From Modestobacter marinus (lineage in GTDB: Bacteria > Actinomycetota > Actinomycetes > Mycobacteriales > Geodermatophilaceae), in assembly GCF_019799945.1 (NCBI RefSeq), contig NZ_JABGCH010000003.1, positions 62,001-126,000 on the forward strand: a DNA stretch of 64,000 nt, in the 5' to 3' direction. The position numbers were made by a program, and so were the translations under genes. The notes under the pieces are model-generated. The model did not search any database. It had not been told where the DNA came from and was given only the letters and a program-made list of their open reading frames with translations. Below are positions 8,542 to 19,015 of this stretch, piece by piece (within the stretch, counting starts at the first letter, position 1; each line of letters opens with the position of its first letter).

Positions 8542-8587
8542 CACCTCCAGGGCCCGCCCCGAGCCTGCGAGGGGTGGGGAGGAGGTG
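8542..8587. repeat. Dispersed stem-loop, GAGCCTGCGA-loop family, copy 1
   Basis: An outer stem (CACCTCC/GGAGGTG) encloses an inner stem (CCGCCCC/GGGGTGG, one wobble) around the loop GAGCCTGCGA. It starts 8 bases after the pucR stop codon. Copies 2 and 3 at 12797-12846 and 29803-29828 carry almost the same loop on different, still complementary stems. It probably acts as the pucR terminator. Confidence 0.6.
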
Positions 8588-8595
8588 CTCCTCCT

Positions 8596-10500
8596 TCAGA
8601 CCAGGGACTCGAGCCCGTCGTCCAGCACCGCGGCGGCGATGCTCTCCACCGGCGGCCGGTGCGGCTGGTCGAGCCCGCGGATGCGCGCCGCGTGCAGCGC
8701 GAGCAGCAGGTTCAGCCGCAGGGTGGGGTCGGCGGTGAACGGCCCGAGCAGCCGTTCCAGCTTCCCGATCCGGTACCGCATGGTGTTGTAGTGGAAGTGC
8801 AGCCGCCGGGCCGACTCCGCGACGTTGAGGTTGGTCTCCAGCAGCACCCGCAGGGTCTCGCGCAGGTCGGTGGAGTCCGCGTCGCCGGAGTCGGCCAGCG
8901 GGCCGAGCACCTCGTCGACGTAGCTGCGCAGCTCGGTGCTGTCCGGGATGAGCGACAGCAGCCGGAAGACGCCCAGCTGGTCGAAGTGGGTGACCGCGTG
9001 CCCGCCGTGGATCTCCTGACCGACGACGAGGGCGCGCTGGGCCTGCTGGTAGGCCTCGCCGAGCTGGGCGAGGGCCTCGGCCGGGCGGCCGATCCCGGTG
9101 CCCAGCAGCCGACCGATCCGCCGCAGCCGGGCGTTGACCCGGGCGGTGACCGCCTGGACCAGGGCGGAGATCTCCTCGGGCGTGCGGCCGTCGAGCGGCA
9201 GCACCGTCACGATCTCGGTGGCCAGGCCCGCGACCGCGGCACCGGCCACCTCGGCGTCGACGGCGGACCGCCAGCCGTCGGCCAGCCGGTCCAGCACGTC
9301 CAGTGCCCGGGTCGGGTCGGCGCCGGCGTCGGCGACCGTCTCCGTGGCGGTGACCAGGACGACGGCGGGGCCGTCCAGCCGCCAGCCGAAGGACCGGGTG
9401 TAGGCCAGCGCCCGCTCGGTGTGGCCGAACTGCCCGCTCACCAGCCGGCGCACCAGATCACCCTGGAACCGCAGCTCGACCGAGTGGACCGCCTGCGAGC
9501 GGATCTCCGACAGGGCCGCGATGACCGCCGCCTGCTCCAGCACCGCCCCGGCACCGACCAGCATGGGGCCGTGCCGGTTGACCGCGACCAGCCAGCCGTG
9601 CCGCTGCTCCCCGGCCATGATCGGGGCGACGGCGTACTCGCCCACCCCGCCGGGGAGCTCGTGGTGCCCGGGGACGAGGAGGATCCCGTCGGCCGGGGAC
9701 AGGTCGGCGTCGGCGAGCACGTTGGCCGGGGTGACAACGCTCTGGTCGGCGCGGTTCCCCGACGCGCGGCGGGACGGCGCGAGATCGGCGAAGGCGTCGT
9801 CGGCGGCGGCGTCGAGCAGCCACAACCAGTCGCGGATCTCGGCGACCTCCTCGGGCGGGCCCGCGCTGGTGGCGACCTCGCGGTCCGGGCCGAGGCCCAG
9901 CACGGCCGCGCCGGCCAGGAAGGTGGAGACCTGCGCGGTGACCTCGGCCAGCCCACCGCCGGACAGCGCCACGTCGATGAACTGGTTGTGCATCCGGTTC
10001 GCCAGGCTCAGCGCCTGGGTCTGCTTGTCGATGATCGCGCCGAGGACCTCGGCGACGACCTCGTCCAGCCGGGTGGGCGCGGGCAGCATCAGGACCGGGA
10101 AGCCACGGCGGTCGGCCTCGGCGAGCACCTCGGCCGGGACCTCCCCGTGGGGGGTGCCGGCGCCACCGGAGGACCGGAAGGCCAGCGCACCGCTGCCGCC
10201 GCGGTGCAGTCGCTCGACCAGCGCCCGGTGCTGCGCCGGGTCGGCGGACGCCGGCGGCCCGGCCAGGACGACCAGGACGTCGGGCCCGGCCCCGGCGAGC
10301 AGGTCCGCGGGCTCGTCGACGAGCACGTGCCGGACGATCCGGCGGGTGCCGGTCGCCCCGCCGACGACGGTCGTGCCGACCAGCCCGGGCAGCTGCAGGA
10401 GCTGGTCGACGGTGAGTCCCATGCTCTCCTGGAGGGCGGTGCGGTCGGCGGGGGCCACCTGCGACAGCACCGGCTCGACCGAGCGCGGGACGCCACCCAT
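8596..10500 (-). CDS. PucR family transcriptional regulator
   Basis: A 634-residue regulator. The N-terminal PucR ligand domain begins at MGLTVDQLLQLPGLVGTTVVGG (about residue 27). A central GGDEF-like CdaR-type region follows, and the C-terminal PucR helix-turn-helix contains LLETNLNVAESARRLHFHYN and TMRYRIGKLERLLG. The family controls purine catabolism and related operons. The ATG at 10500 is chosen; GTGs at 10536 and 10557 are possible. The nucleobase permease lies downstream and an AllH-like gene is divergent, so these are likely targets. Confidence 0.88.
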   Translation of the reverse strand: MGGVPRSVEPVLSQVAPADRTALQESMGLTVDQLLQLPGLVGTTVVGGATGTRRIVRHVLVDEPADLLAGAGPDVLVVLAGPPASADPAQHRALVERLHRGGSGALAFRSSGGAGTPHGEVPAEVLAEADRRGFPVLMLPAPTRLDEVVAEVLGAIIDKQTQALSLANRMHNQFIDVALSGGGLAEVTAQVSTFLAGAAVLGLGPDREVATSAGPPEEVAEIRDWLWLLDAAADDAFADLAPSRRASGNRADQSVVTPANVLADADLSPADGILLVPGHHELPGGVGEYAVAPIMAGEQRHGWLVAVNRHGPMLVGAGAVLEQAAVIAALSEIRSQAVHSVELRFQGDLVRRLVSGQFGHTERALAYTRSFGWRLDGPAVVLVTATETVADAGADPTRALDVLDRLADGWRSAVDAEVAGAAVAGLATEIVTVLPLDGRTPEEISALVQAVTARVNARLRRIGRLLGTGIGRPAEALAQLGEAYQQAQRALVVGQEIHGGHAVTHFDQLGVFRLLSLIPDSTELRSYVDEVLGPLADSGDADSTDLRETLRVLLETNLNVAESARRLHFHYNTMRYRIGKLERLLGPFTADPTLRLNLLLALHAARIRGLDQPHRPPVESIAAAVLDDGLESLV

Positions 10501-10826
10501 GGCACCCAGTCGATCACTGTGCGCAATGTACGTCACGGACGCCTCACGTTCGGTCACTCTACGTACCCCCACCGCGCGTTGCACGAGCAATCTTCAAAGA
10601 TTCTGTCAGACGTCCCTGGACGGCTGAACCCACTCTTGGCGAGAATCGCCATACAGAGCCGAGTGATGAGCCACTCAAGGGCCCGCCACCGGATCTGTGT
10701 TGTGGGTCGGTCGGTGGGCGTCTCTCCCGCGGGGGGCAGTGGCGTTCGGCGGCCGGCCGAGTCGAGCACACCGGGGCGGGGCCGGCGCACTCGCGGGCCC
10801 CGTCGACCGCACGGGTGGAGGGGCAC
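10501..10826. promoter_or_regulatory. Divergent pucR/AllH-like promoter region with AT-rich inverted repeat
   Basis: This 326-base gap holds no gene. At 10589-10602, in an unusually AT-rich stretch, lies an inverted repeat AATCTT-CA-AAGATT, a plausible operator for PucR or another regulator acting on both genes. No clear -35/-10 pair was assigned. The rest is GC-rich leader for the plus-strand gene, ending in its ribosome site GGAGGGG. Confidence 0.45.
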
Positions 10827-11828
10827 ATGCGGACCATCGACGAGAGCATCAGCGGGCACGGCGACGCAACGACCCGGGAGGCGGCCCGCGACGGGCGAGC
10901 TGCCCGGGCCGGCGTCCCCACGTTCCCGCTGCCACGAGCGTCAGCGCCGGGGTTACCCCACCCACGGACCGTCCACACCACCGTCCCGGCCCAGGCGAGC
11001 ACCGGTGTCGCAGAGCTGCTGCGCGGCCCCGTGCGCGCGGCCCGGGTGCTGCTCTCGGTCCCGGCCGCGGTGTACCTGACGGTGCCCACGGCGCAGGGCA
11101 ACGACGTCGTCGGCGTGCTCACCTCCGACGCCGCCCGGCTGCCGCTGGGCTGCGTGCTGTTCCGCCCGGCCAACGGCCGGCCGCTGGTCGCGGTCCCCAG
11201 CGGCGCGCCCGCCCGGGTCGGGGGCGGCAAGCTCGTGGTCGGCGACCTGACGGTGAGCGCCGCCGCCTGGTGGGACCCGCGGCCCAAGCTGCCCACCGCG
11301 CGACCGGCGCTGCTGCCCGAGGGCGTGCGCCAGCTGCGCACCGCCCTCTACGGAGAGGGCGTGCCGCACAGCGCGTTCGTGCTGCCGGGGCTGCCCAGCG
11401 GACCGAGTGGCCCGCTGGCCGCCCTGCGCGGCGCCGTCCGCCGGGCCGACCTGGACGCGGCGCTGCGCACCGCGACCCGGCTGGTCGGTCTCGGGCCGGG
11501 GCTCACCCCGGCCGGCGACGACGTGCTGGCCGGCCTCACCGCCGGGCTGGTCCTGCTGGGCCACCCGTCGGCGGAGCGGTTCGCCGCCGGGGTCACCTCC
11601 CTGGCCAACGGCCGCACCACCGAGCTGTCCCGGGCACTGCTGCGGCACGCCGCGGCCGGCCGGGTCAGCGGGGAGTTCGCCGCGGTGCTGCGCGGGCTGG
11701 TCGGCGACGGCTCGCTGGCGCCGGCGGTCGACGCGCTGCTGGGCTCCGGCTCGACCAGCGGGCGGGCCCTGGCGCTGGGCATGTGCACCGCGATCGACCT
11801 GGTCGACCGCACCACCCGCCCGCGCTGA
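10827..11828 (+). CDS. DUF2877 protein (AllH-like, oxamate carbamoyltransferase-type subunit)
   Basis: A 333-residue DUF2877 protein. The hallmark GLGPGLTPAGDDVLAGL lies near residue 230, followed by TTELSRALLRHAAAGRVS and the C-terminal GSTSGRALALGM segment. In enterobacteria the DUF2877 protein AllH (YlbF) works with FdrA/AllF and AllG in oxamate carbamoyl transfer during allantoin breakdown. No FdrA or AllG gene is in this window, so the partners are elsewhere or absent. The ATG at 10827 follows GGAGGGG. Divergence from pucR supports a purine or ureide role. Confidence 0.82.
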   Translation: MRTIDESISGHGDATTREAARDGRAARAGVPTFPLPRASAPGLPHPRTVHTTVPAQASTGVAELLRGPVRAARVLLSVPAAVYLTVPTAQGNDVVGVLTSDAARLPLGCVLFRPANGRPLVAVPSGAPARVGGGKLVVGDLTVSAAAWWDPRPKLPTARPALLPEGVRQLRTALYGEGVPHSAFVLPGLPSGPSGPLAALRGAVRRADLDAALRTATRLVGLGPGLTPAGDDVLAGLTAGLVLLGHPSAERFAAGVTSLANGRTTELSRALLRHAAAGRVSGEFAAVLRGLVGDGSLAPAVDALLGSGSTSGRALALGMCTAIDLVDRTTRPR

Positions 11829-11894
11829 GCGCGCGGTCCGGTCCCCGCCCAGCGGGTGCCGGGCCGCGGGTCGGGCCCGCCAGGGGGTCCTTTC

Positions 11895-12761
11895 TCAGAT
11901 GCGCGACGCGGCGATGCTGGTGACCAGGATGGCCCGGGCGCCGAGCTCCCAGAGCTCGTCCATGACCCGGTTGGTCTCTTGCTGGCGGACCATCGCGCGC
12001 ACCGCGGACCAGCCGGGGGTCTGCAGCGGGCTGACCGTCGGGCCCTCGAGACCCGGCGTGAGCGCCGTCGCCCGGGGCAGCAGGTCGTTGGGGCAGTCGT
12101 AGTCGAGCATCACGTACTGCCGGGCCACCAGGACACCGCGCAGCCGGCGCCGCAGCTGGGCCACGGCGGGGATCTCCTCGCCCCCGGCCCGCCGCACGAG
12201 CACCGCCTCACTGGCCAGCACCGGGTCGCCGATGATCCGCAGGCCCGCGGCCCGCAGCGTCGTCCCGGTCTCCACCACGTCGCACACCGCGTCGGCGACG
12301 CCGAGCCGGCACGCGGTCTCCACCGCGCCGTCCAGCTTGACCACCCCGGCCTTGATGCCGGCCTCGTCGAGGAAGCGCTGCAGCAGTCCGGGGTAGGCGG
12401 TGGCGATCCGCCGTCCCTCCAGCTTCGCGACGTCGTCGACGTCGGACCCGGTGGGGCTGGCGAACCGGAAGGAGGAGCGGCCGAAGCCGAGCTCCATCAC
12501 CTCAACCGCGGCCGGGCCCTCGCCGTCGCCGGGCGCGGTCTCCAGCAGCATGTCCCGGCCGGTGATCCCCACGTCCAGCGTGCCCGCGGCGACGTAGACG
12601 GCGATGTCCCGCGGGCGCAGGTAGAAGAACTCGGTGTCGTTCTCCGGGTCGTAGACCGCGAGGTCCTTGGCACTGCGGCGCTGCCGGTACCCGCTCTCGG
12701 CGAGCATCGCCGCCGCGGGCTCGCTGAGGACGCCCTTGTTGGGCACGGCGACGCGCAGCAC
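11895..12761 (-). CDS. hisG: ATP phosphoribosyltransferase, long form
   Basis: HisG catalyses the first step of histidine biosynthesis, joining ATP and PRPP. At 288 residues it is the long form with a C-terminal ACT-like regulatory domain that mediates feedback inhibition by histidine. VAVPNKGVL at the start, DVGITGRDML near residue 65 and AVCDVVETGTTLRAAGL near residue 160 are family motifs; the last is the PRPP-binding region. The start is GTG at 12761. hisE lies 92 bases upstream with a dispersed hairpin between them, so the two may not be tightly co-expressed. Confidence 0.95.
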   Translation of the reverse strand: MLRVAVPNKGVLSEPAAAMLAESGYRQRRSAKDLAVYDPENDTEFFYLRPRDIAVYVAAGTLDVGITGRDMLLETAPGDGEGPAAVEVMELGFGRSSFRFASPTGSDVDDVAKLEGRRIATAYPGLLQRFLDEAGIKAGVVKLDGAVETACRLGVADAVCDVVETGTTLRAAGLRIIGDPVLASEAVLVRRAGGEEIPAVAQLRRRLRGVLVARQYVMLDYDCPNDLLPRATALTPGLEGPTVSPLQTPGWSAVRAMVRQQETNRVMDELWELGARAILVTSIAASRI

Positions 12762-12796
12762 GGGAACGGGCTCCTTCGACGGTAGAGAGCGATCGG

Positions 12797-12846
12797 CCCT
12801 CCTGCAGGGTCCCGCCGCGAGCCTGCGAGCGGCGGGGGCAGGAGGG
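12797..12846. repeat. Dispersed stem-loop, GAGCCTGCGA-loop family, copy 2
   Basis: The outer stem CCCTCCTGC/GCAGGAGGG and inner stem CCCGCCGC/GCGGCGGG are both perfect and surround the loop GAGCCTGCGA. It begins 7 bases after the hisE stop codon. Loop and position match copies 1 and 3, while the stem sequences differ in a compensating way. Confidence 0.75.
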
Positions 12847-12853
12847 TCCTTCC

Positions 12854-14988
<2,135 letters not shown>

Positions 14989-14992
<4 letters not shown>

Positions 14993-15606
14993 CGCTTCGC
15001 TCCCAGGAGTCGTTCCACGTACTTGGCGATGACGTCCACCTCCAGGTTGACCGGGTCACCGGGGGCGCGACCGCCCAGGGTGGTCTCCCGGAGAGTGGTC
15101 GGGATCAGACTGACCTCGAACCACGGCTCGGGGTCGTCGGCCAGCGCGCTCACGGTCAGCGACACGCCGTCGACGGTGACCGACCCCTTCTCCACGACGT
15201 ACCGGGCCAGCTCCCGGGGGACGGAGATCCGCACGACCTCCCAGTGGTCCCCGGGGGTGCGCGAGACCACGGTGCCGACGCCGTCCACGTGCCCCTGGAC
15301 GATGTGCCCGCCCAGCCGGGTGGCGGCGGTCACGGCCCGCTCCAGGTTCACCTCGTCGCCGACCCCGACCTCGCCGAGGCTGCTGCGGCGCAGCGTCTCG
15401 GCCATGACGTCGGTGGTCCACACACCGGTGCCGTCCTCGTCCGGCGTCACGCCGGTGACCGTCAGGCACACGCCGTTGACCGCGATCGAGTCGCCCGGCG
15501 CCACGCCGTCCAGGACCCGGCGCGCGCGGATGTGCAGCACGGCGCTGTCGGGCCCCTCCTCGCGGGCGGCGAGGGTGCCGACCTCCTCCACGATGCCGGT
15601 GAACAC
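14989..15606 (-). CDS. ribE: Riboflavin synthase, alpha chain
   Basis: Riboflavin synthase dismutates two lumazine molecules to riboflavin. The 205-residue protein consists of two similar lumazine-binding barrels. It starts FTGIVEEVG right after the initiator and has [12 protein letters not shown] in repeat one and [13 protein letters not shown] in repeat two, with [11 protein letters not shown] at the repeat boundary. The GTG at 15606 follows GGGGGAGC and begins one base after the ribD stop. The stop overlaps the ribBA start. Confidence 0.95.
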
Positions 15607-15607
15607 G

Positions 15608-16666
15608 TCAGCTCCCCCCTCCGGTCCGGTTGCCGCCCCCAGTGTGCCGGGTGGGCCGCAGCCGGACCTCCACGTCCCCGCCGATACGGGTGACGGCCAC
15701 GACCTGCAGGTGCAGCGCCGCACTGATCGTCGGGATTCCCAGGTCCCCCACCATGGGGGCACCCGCGCCCAGCAGGGTCGGCGCCAGGTGCACCACCGCC
15801 TCGTCGACCAGGCCGTCGGCGAGGAACGCGGCGGCCAGCGTGGGGCCGCCCTCGAGCAGGACCCGGCGCACGCCCCGGCCGAACAGCTCGGCGAGCAGCG
15901 CGGCCGGGTCGGGGGCCCGGCTGACCAGCGTGGCGGCCGCGTCGTCGAGCACCCGGGCGGTGGCAGGCAGCCGGCCGCGCCGGTCGAGGACGACGCGCAG
16001 CGGCTGCCGCGCCACGTTGCGCCCGTCGGCGTCGCGGACGGTGAGCTGCGGGTCGTCGGCGAGCGCCGTCCCGGACCCGACGACGACGGCGTCGCACCCG
16101 GCGCGCAGCCGGTGCACCTCCGCCCGGGCCTCGGGCCCGGTGATCCACCTGCTGGTCCCGTCGCGGGCCGCCACCCGCCCGTCGAGGGTGGTGGCGACCT
16201 TCCACACCACGTGCGGGCGCTGCTCGCGCGCGCCGGTGAGCCAGGCGGCGAGCGCGCCCAGCTCCGCCTCGGCCTGCTCGACGCCGAGCTCCAGCTCGAT
16301 GCCGGCCGCGCGCAGCCGCTCGGCGCCGCCCTGGGCGAGCCGGGTGGGCTCGGGGACGGCCACGACGACCCGGCGGATCCCGGCGGCGATCAGCGCGTCG
16401 GCGCACGGCCCGGTGCGCCCGGTGTGCGCGCACGGCTCCAGGGTCACCACGACGGTGCCGCCGCGGGCCCGGTCGCCGGCCTGCGCGAGGGCGTGCACCT
16501 CCGCGTGCGGGCCGCCCGGCGGCGAGGTGGCCCCCTCCCCCGCCACCGCACCGGAGGCGTCCAGGACGACGGCACCCACCGGCGGGTTGGGGCTGGTCGT
16601 GCCCAGCACGCGCTGCCCGAGCTCCCGGGCTCGGGCCATGGCCGCCCGCTCGGCGGCGGTGCTCAC
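15608..16666 (-). CDS. ribD: Bifunctional riboflavin deaminase/reductase
   Basis: RibD deaminates and then reduces the pyrimidine intermediate of riboflavin synthesis. In 352 residues the N-terminal deaminase has the zinc motif PHAEVHAL and [12 protein letters not shown]. The C-terminal reductase has [35 protein letters not shown] and [13 protein letters not shown]. The GTG start at 16666 overlaps the rpe stop by 4 bases. No room exists upstream for an FMN riboswitch. Confidence 0.95.
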   Translation of the reverse strand: MSTAAERAAMARARELGQRVLGTTSPNPPVGAVVLDASGAVAGEGATSPPGGPHAEVHALAQAGDRARGGTVVVTLEPCAHTGRTGPCADALIAAGIRRVVVAVPEPTRLAQGGAERLRAAGIELELGVEQAEAELGALAAWLTGAREQRPHVVWKVATTLDGRVAARDGTSRWITGPEARAEVHRLRAGCDAVVVGSGTALADDPQLTVRDADGRNVARQPLRVVLDRRGRLPATARVLDDAAATLVSRAPDPAALLAELFGRGVRRVLLEGGPTLAAAFLADGLVDEAVVHLAPTLLGAGAPMVGDLGIPTISAALHLQVVAVTRIGGDVEVRLRPTRHTGGGNRTGGGS

Positions 16667-17334
16667 CGGCGCCCGGCGGCGGCGGCCTGCGCGCGGAGGG
16701 CGGCGATCGCCTTCGCGGGGTCGTCGGCGCCGTAGACCGCGGAGCCGGCGACGAAGACGTCGGCGCCGGCCTCGGCGGCCTGCTCGATGGTGTCGGCGTT
16801 GATGCCGCCGTCGACCTCGACCAGCAGCCGCAGGTGCCCGGTCTCGACCAGCCGCCGGGCCTCGCGGACCTTCGGCAGCGTCTCGGGCATGAACGACTGG
16901 CCACCGAAGCCGGGCTCGACGGTCATCACCAGCAGGGTGTCGAACGCGGGCAGCACGTCGAGGTAGGCCTCGAGCGGGGTGCCGGGCTTCAGCGCCAGGC
17001 CGGCGAGGGCGCCGGCCGCCTTGAGGTCGCGGGCCACCGCCCGCGGGTCGGCGCACGCCTCGGCGTGCACCGTGACGTTGCGGGCCCCCGCCTCGGCGTA
17101 GCCCGGGGCCCAGCGCTCGGGGTCCTCGATCATCAGGTGGCAGTCCAGCGGCAGCGGGCTGACCGCCTGGATGGCCTGCACCACCGGCAGGCCGAGGGTC
17201 AGGTTCGGCACGAAGTGGGCGTCCATGACGTCGACGTGCACCCAGTCGGCGTCGGCGATGCGCTGCACCTCGTCGGCGAGCCGGGCGAAGTCGGCGGACA
17301 GCAGGCTGGGCGCGATCATCGGGTCCCGGGTCAC
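16663..17334 (-). CDS. rpe: Ribulose-phosphate 3-epimerase
   Basis: Rpe interconverts ribulose-5-phosphate and xylulose-5-phosphate in the pentose phosphate pathway; ribulose-5-phosphate is also the RibB substrate, so its place at the head of the rib genes makes sense. The 223-residue barrel shows [26 protein letters not shown] (metal His/Asp), [18 protein letters not shown] and EVDGGIN. The start is GTG at 17334; the ATG at 17319 is possible. The stop overlaps ribD. Confidence 0.95.
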   Translation of the reverse strand: MTRDPMIAPSLLSADFARLADEVQRIADADWVHVDVMDAHFVPNLTLGLPVVQAIQAVSPLPLDCHLMIEDPERWAPGYAEAGARNVTVHAEACADPRAVARDLKAAGALAGLALKPGTPLEAYLDVLPAFDTLLVMTVEPGFGGQSFMPETLPKVREARRLVETGHLRLLVEVDGGINADTIEQAAEAGADVFVAGSAVYGADDPAKAIAALRAQAAAAGRR

Positions 17335-17394
17335 CGGATGATCGTAGGCAGCACGCCCGCCCGTCCCCGTGGTCGGCGGCGACGGCTCCGGCGC

Positions 17395-17859
17395 TCAGCG
17401 CAGGGCGGCGGCCTCCCGCTCCTCGGCGGCGGCCCAGAGCAGCTCGCGCATCTGCTCCTCGGCGGCGGGGGTCCGCTGGTCGGGCGGAAGGTGACGGCGG
17501 CGGTGCGACAGCGACGCCGAGACCCCGATCCAGGGGGTGTGCAGCTCCGCCGGGTACCAGGCGACCTGCGCACCGAAGACGCCGTGCAGCGACCGGCGCT
17601 GGGCGGAGCGGGCGATCACCACCGTGGGCGCTCCGTGCGGCCGCTGGCGCAGCAGCCAGCGCAGCGCCGCCAGCCCGTCCTGGTGGTGGCTGTACAGGTC
17701 GCAGACGTCGATCACCGCGGGTTTCTGGCCGATCGCGGCGAGCGCCAGGCCCACCAGCTCGCGCAGCGCGTCGGTGTCCCCGCGCACGTCTCCGCGCGCG
17801 ACGACGACGACGACCGTTCCGCGGTCGTGGACCGTCACCTCGATGGCATCGCCCGCCAT
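17395..17859 (-). CDS. STAS-like domain hypothetical protein
   Basis: A 154-residue soluble protein. The first 100 residues alternate strands and helices like a STAS (anti-anti-sigma) domain: TVVVVVARGDVRGDTDALRE, then KPAVIDVCDLYSHHQDGLAAL where the STAS phospho-acceptor loop would lie, then APTVVIARS. The canonical DSSG loop is replaced, so a classical phospho-switch is doubtful. The C-terminal 40 residues are charged and helical. The ATG at 17859 follows GGGGAGCG. It lies downstream of the kinase gene, separated by 145 bases with a hairpin. Confidence 0.6.
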   Translation of the reverse strand: MAGDAIEVTVHDRGTVVVVVARGDVRGDTDALRELVGLALAAIGQKPAVIDVCDLYSHHQDGLAALRWLLRQRPHGAPTVVIARSAQRRSLHGVFGAQVAWYPAELHTPWIGVSASLSHRRRHLPPDQRTPAAEEQMRELLWAAAEEREAAALR

Positions 17860-17982
17860 GTGCGCTCCCCCGGGCAGGCGCACCCGCCCTCCGCTCAGGC
17901 TGACACCAGCATGACCTGCAGCGGAGGCACCGGCAAACGACCGGCGCACCGGAGGGGGCGCGCGGCGCGGCCCCGGGCGGGC

Positions 17983-18007
17983 TGAGCCGGCGCCCGGGAC
18001 CGGCTCA
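17983..18007. terminator. Hairpin overlapping the kinase stop codon
   Basis: TGAGCCGG and CCGGCTCA form a perfect 8-bp stem around a 9-base loop. The right arm contains the kinase stop codon. It could end the peptide/kinase transcript; no T-tract follows. Confidence 0.4.
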
Positions 18008-18928
18008 ACCGGCGACCGCGCGGAGGCGGGACAGCCGGCGTCGCCGCGGGGCCCGGGGAAGCGAACCGTCGGCCCACTGGGGCCAGGGCCGCGTGGGCCC
18101 CGTGCCGGCGCACTTGATCAGGGCGGCCATCGCGACGTCCGGCGCCGGCCGGCGCCCGGGGTCGGGCTCGGTCATCGGCGCCATCCGGTCCAGCAGCTCG
18201 TCCGCGCCGTCGCTGTCGGGGTCCAGCACACTGAGCAGGGTCGCGCCCAGCGCGTAGACGTCGAGGGCAGGGGTCACCCGGAGACCGCCCGGGCGCACAC
18301 CGCCGGCGACCTCCGGCGCGTGGAAGCCCTCGGTGCCGAAGCGCAGGCTCTCGGCGAGCGCGACACCGAGGGGCCGGGACGCGCCGAGATCGATCAGCCG
18401 GGGCCGCCGGTCGACGAGCAGCACGTTGTGCGGGCTGATGTCCAGGTGGGCGTTTCCGGTGGCGTGCAGCGCGCGGACGGCGCCGAGGACCAGGGTCCCC
18501 AGCCGAGCGACGTCGTCGGCCGGGAAGGGCCCGTCCTCCTCGACGCACTCCGCCAGCGACGGACCGTCGAGCCACTCCACCGCGATGAACGGGAGCGGGG
18601 CCTCCCGCCCGTCGACGAGCAGCCGGGGCACCGCCGGGTGCGCGAGCGCCCCCAGGGCCCGGACCTCACGGTCGAGGGCCTCGGTCCACTGCGGCGACCA
18701 CCGGGGCCGCAGGAGCTTGACGATCGCGGGCACCCAGAGGTCCACGGACCAGCACAGCCACGTCTCCCGATGGTGGCCCTTGGCGATGCAGTCCCAGGTC
18801 AGCAGCCCGGGGACCAGCGGTGTCCCGCCCGCGGGGTTCCAGGTCGGAGCCCCGTCGCCGGCGTCCTCCAGGATCGGCGGCAGCGCCGCCCGGTCCGCCT
18901 CCACCACTCGGACGGTGCGCCAGTTCAC
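18005..18928 (-). CDS. Stand-alone protein kinase-like enzyme next to the repeat peptide
   Basis: A 307-residue Ser/Thr-type kinase fold without membrane segment or PASTA repeats. Catalytic features are intact: Lys71 in PAIVKLLRP, Glu88 in LDREVRAL, HLDISPHN at 161-168 (HxD with Asp163 and Asn168), DLG at 180-182 in place of DFG, HAPE near 206, and Asp223 in LDVYALGATLL. The glycine loop is weak (IAKGHHRETWL). The first 40 residues are unassigned. Its gene follows the 41-codon peptide gene, so I infer the peptide is its substrate, as kinase domains of class III/IV/V lanthipeptide enzymes phosphorylate Ser/Thr; no lyase or cyclase domain is present. The start is GTG at 18928. Confidence 0.8.
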   Translation of the reverse strand: MNWRTVRVVEADRAALPPILEDAGDGAPTWNPAGGTPLVPGLLTWDCIAKGHHRETWLCWSVDLWVPAIVKLLRPRWSPQWTEALDREVRALGALAHPAVPRLLVDGREAPLPFIAVEWLDGPSLAECVEEDGPFPADDVARLGTLVLGAVRALHATGNAHLDISPHNVLLVDRRPRLIDLGASRPLGVALAESLRFGTEGFHAPEVAGGVRPGGLRVTPALDVYALGATLLSVLDPDSDGADELLDRMAPMTEPDPGRRPAPDVAMAALIKCAGTGPTRPWPQWADGSLPRAPRRRRLSRLRAVAG

Positions 18929-18971
18929 GTCGTCTCCTCACCCTGTCCCGACCGCTCGGGGGATGGTGTGC

Positions 18972-19006
18972 GTCGTCCCGCCGGGGTGAGGCCCCGACGG
19001 GACGAC
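18972..19006. promoter_or_regulatory. Attenuator-like hairpin between peptide and kinase genes
   Basis: Two 15-base arms (GTCGTCCCGCCGGGG and its partner, one mismatch) around a 5-base loop, 9 bases after the peptide stop. It may terminate most transcripts or protect the peptide mRNA 3' end, giving more peptide than kinase. That role is inferred from similar arrangements in peptide operons. Confidence 0.6.
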
Positions 19007-19015
19007 CGGTTCCGG

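Noticed and set aside
11829-11894. Further member of the stop-proximal cruciform family after hisG
   Set aside because: It shares the AAAGGACCC leader after the stop, but the arms are not complementary and the loop motif is missing.
17335-17394. FMN riboswitch before the rib genes
   Set aside because: Only 60 bases lie between rpe and the STAS-like gene and the ribD, ribE and ribBA starts overlap upstream genes; no RFN element fits.
18005-18928. Full class III lanthipeptide synthetase (LanKC)
   Set aside because: At 307 residues only a kinase domain fits; the lyase and cyclase domains of the roughly 850-residue LanKC are absent here and in flanking genes.
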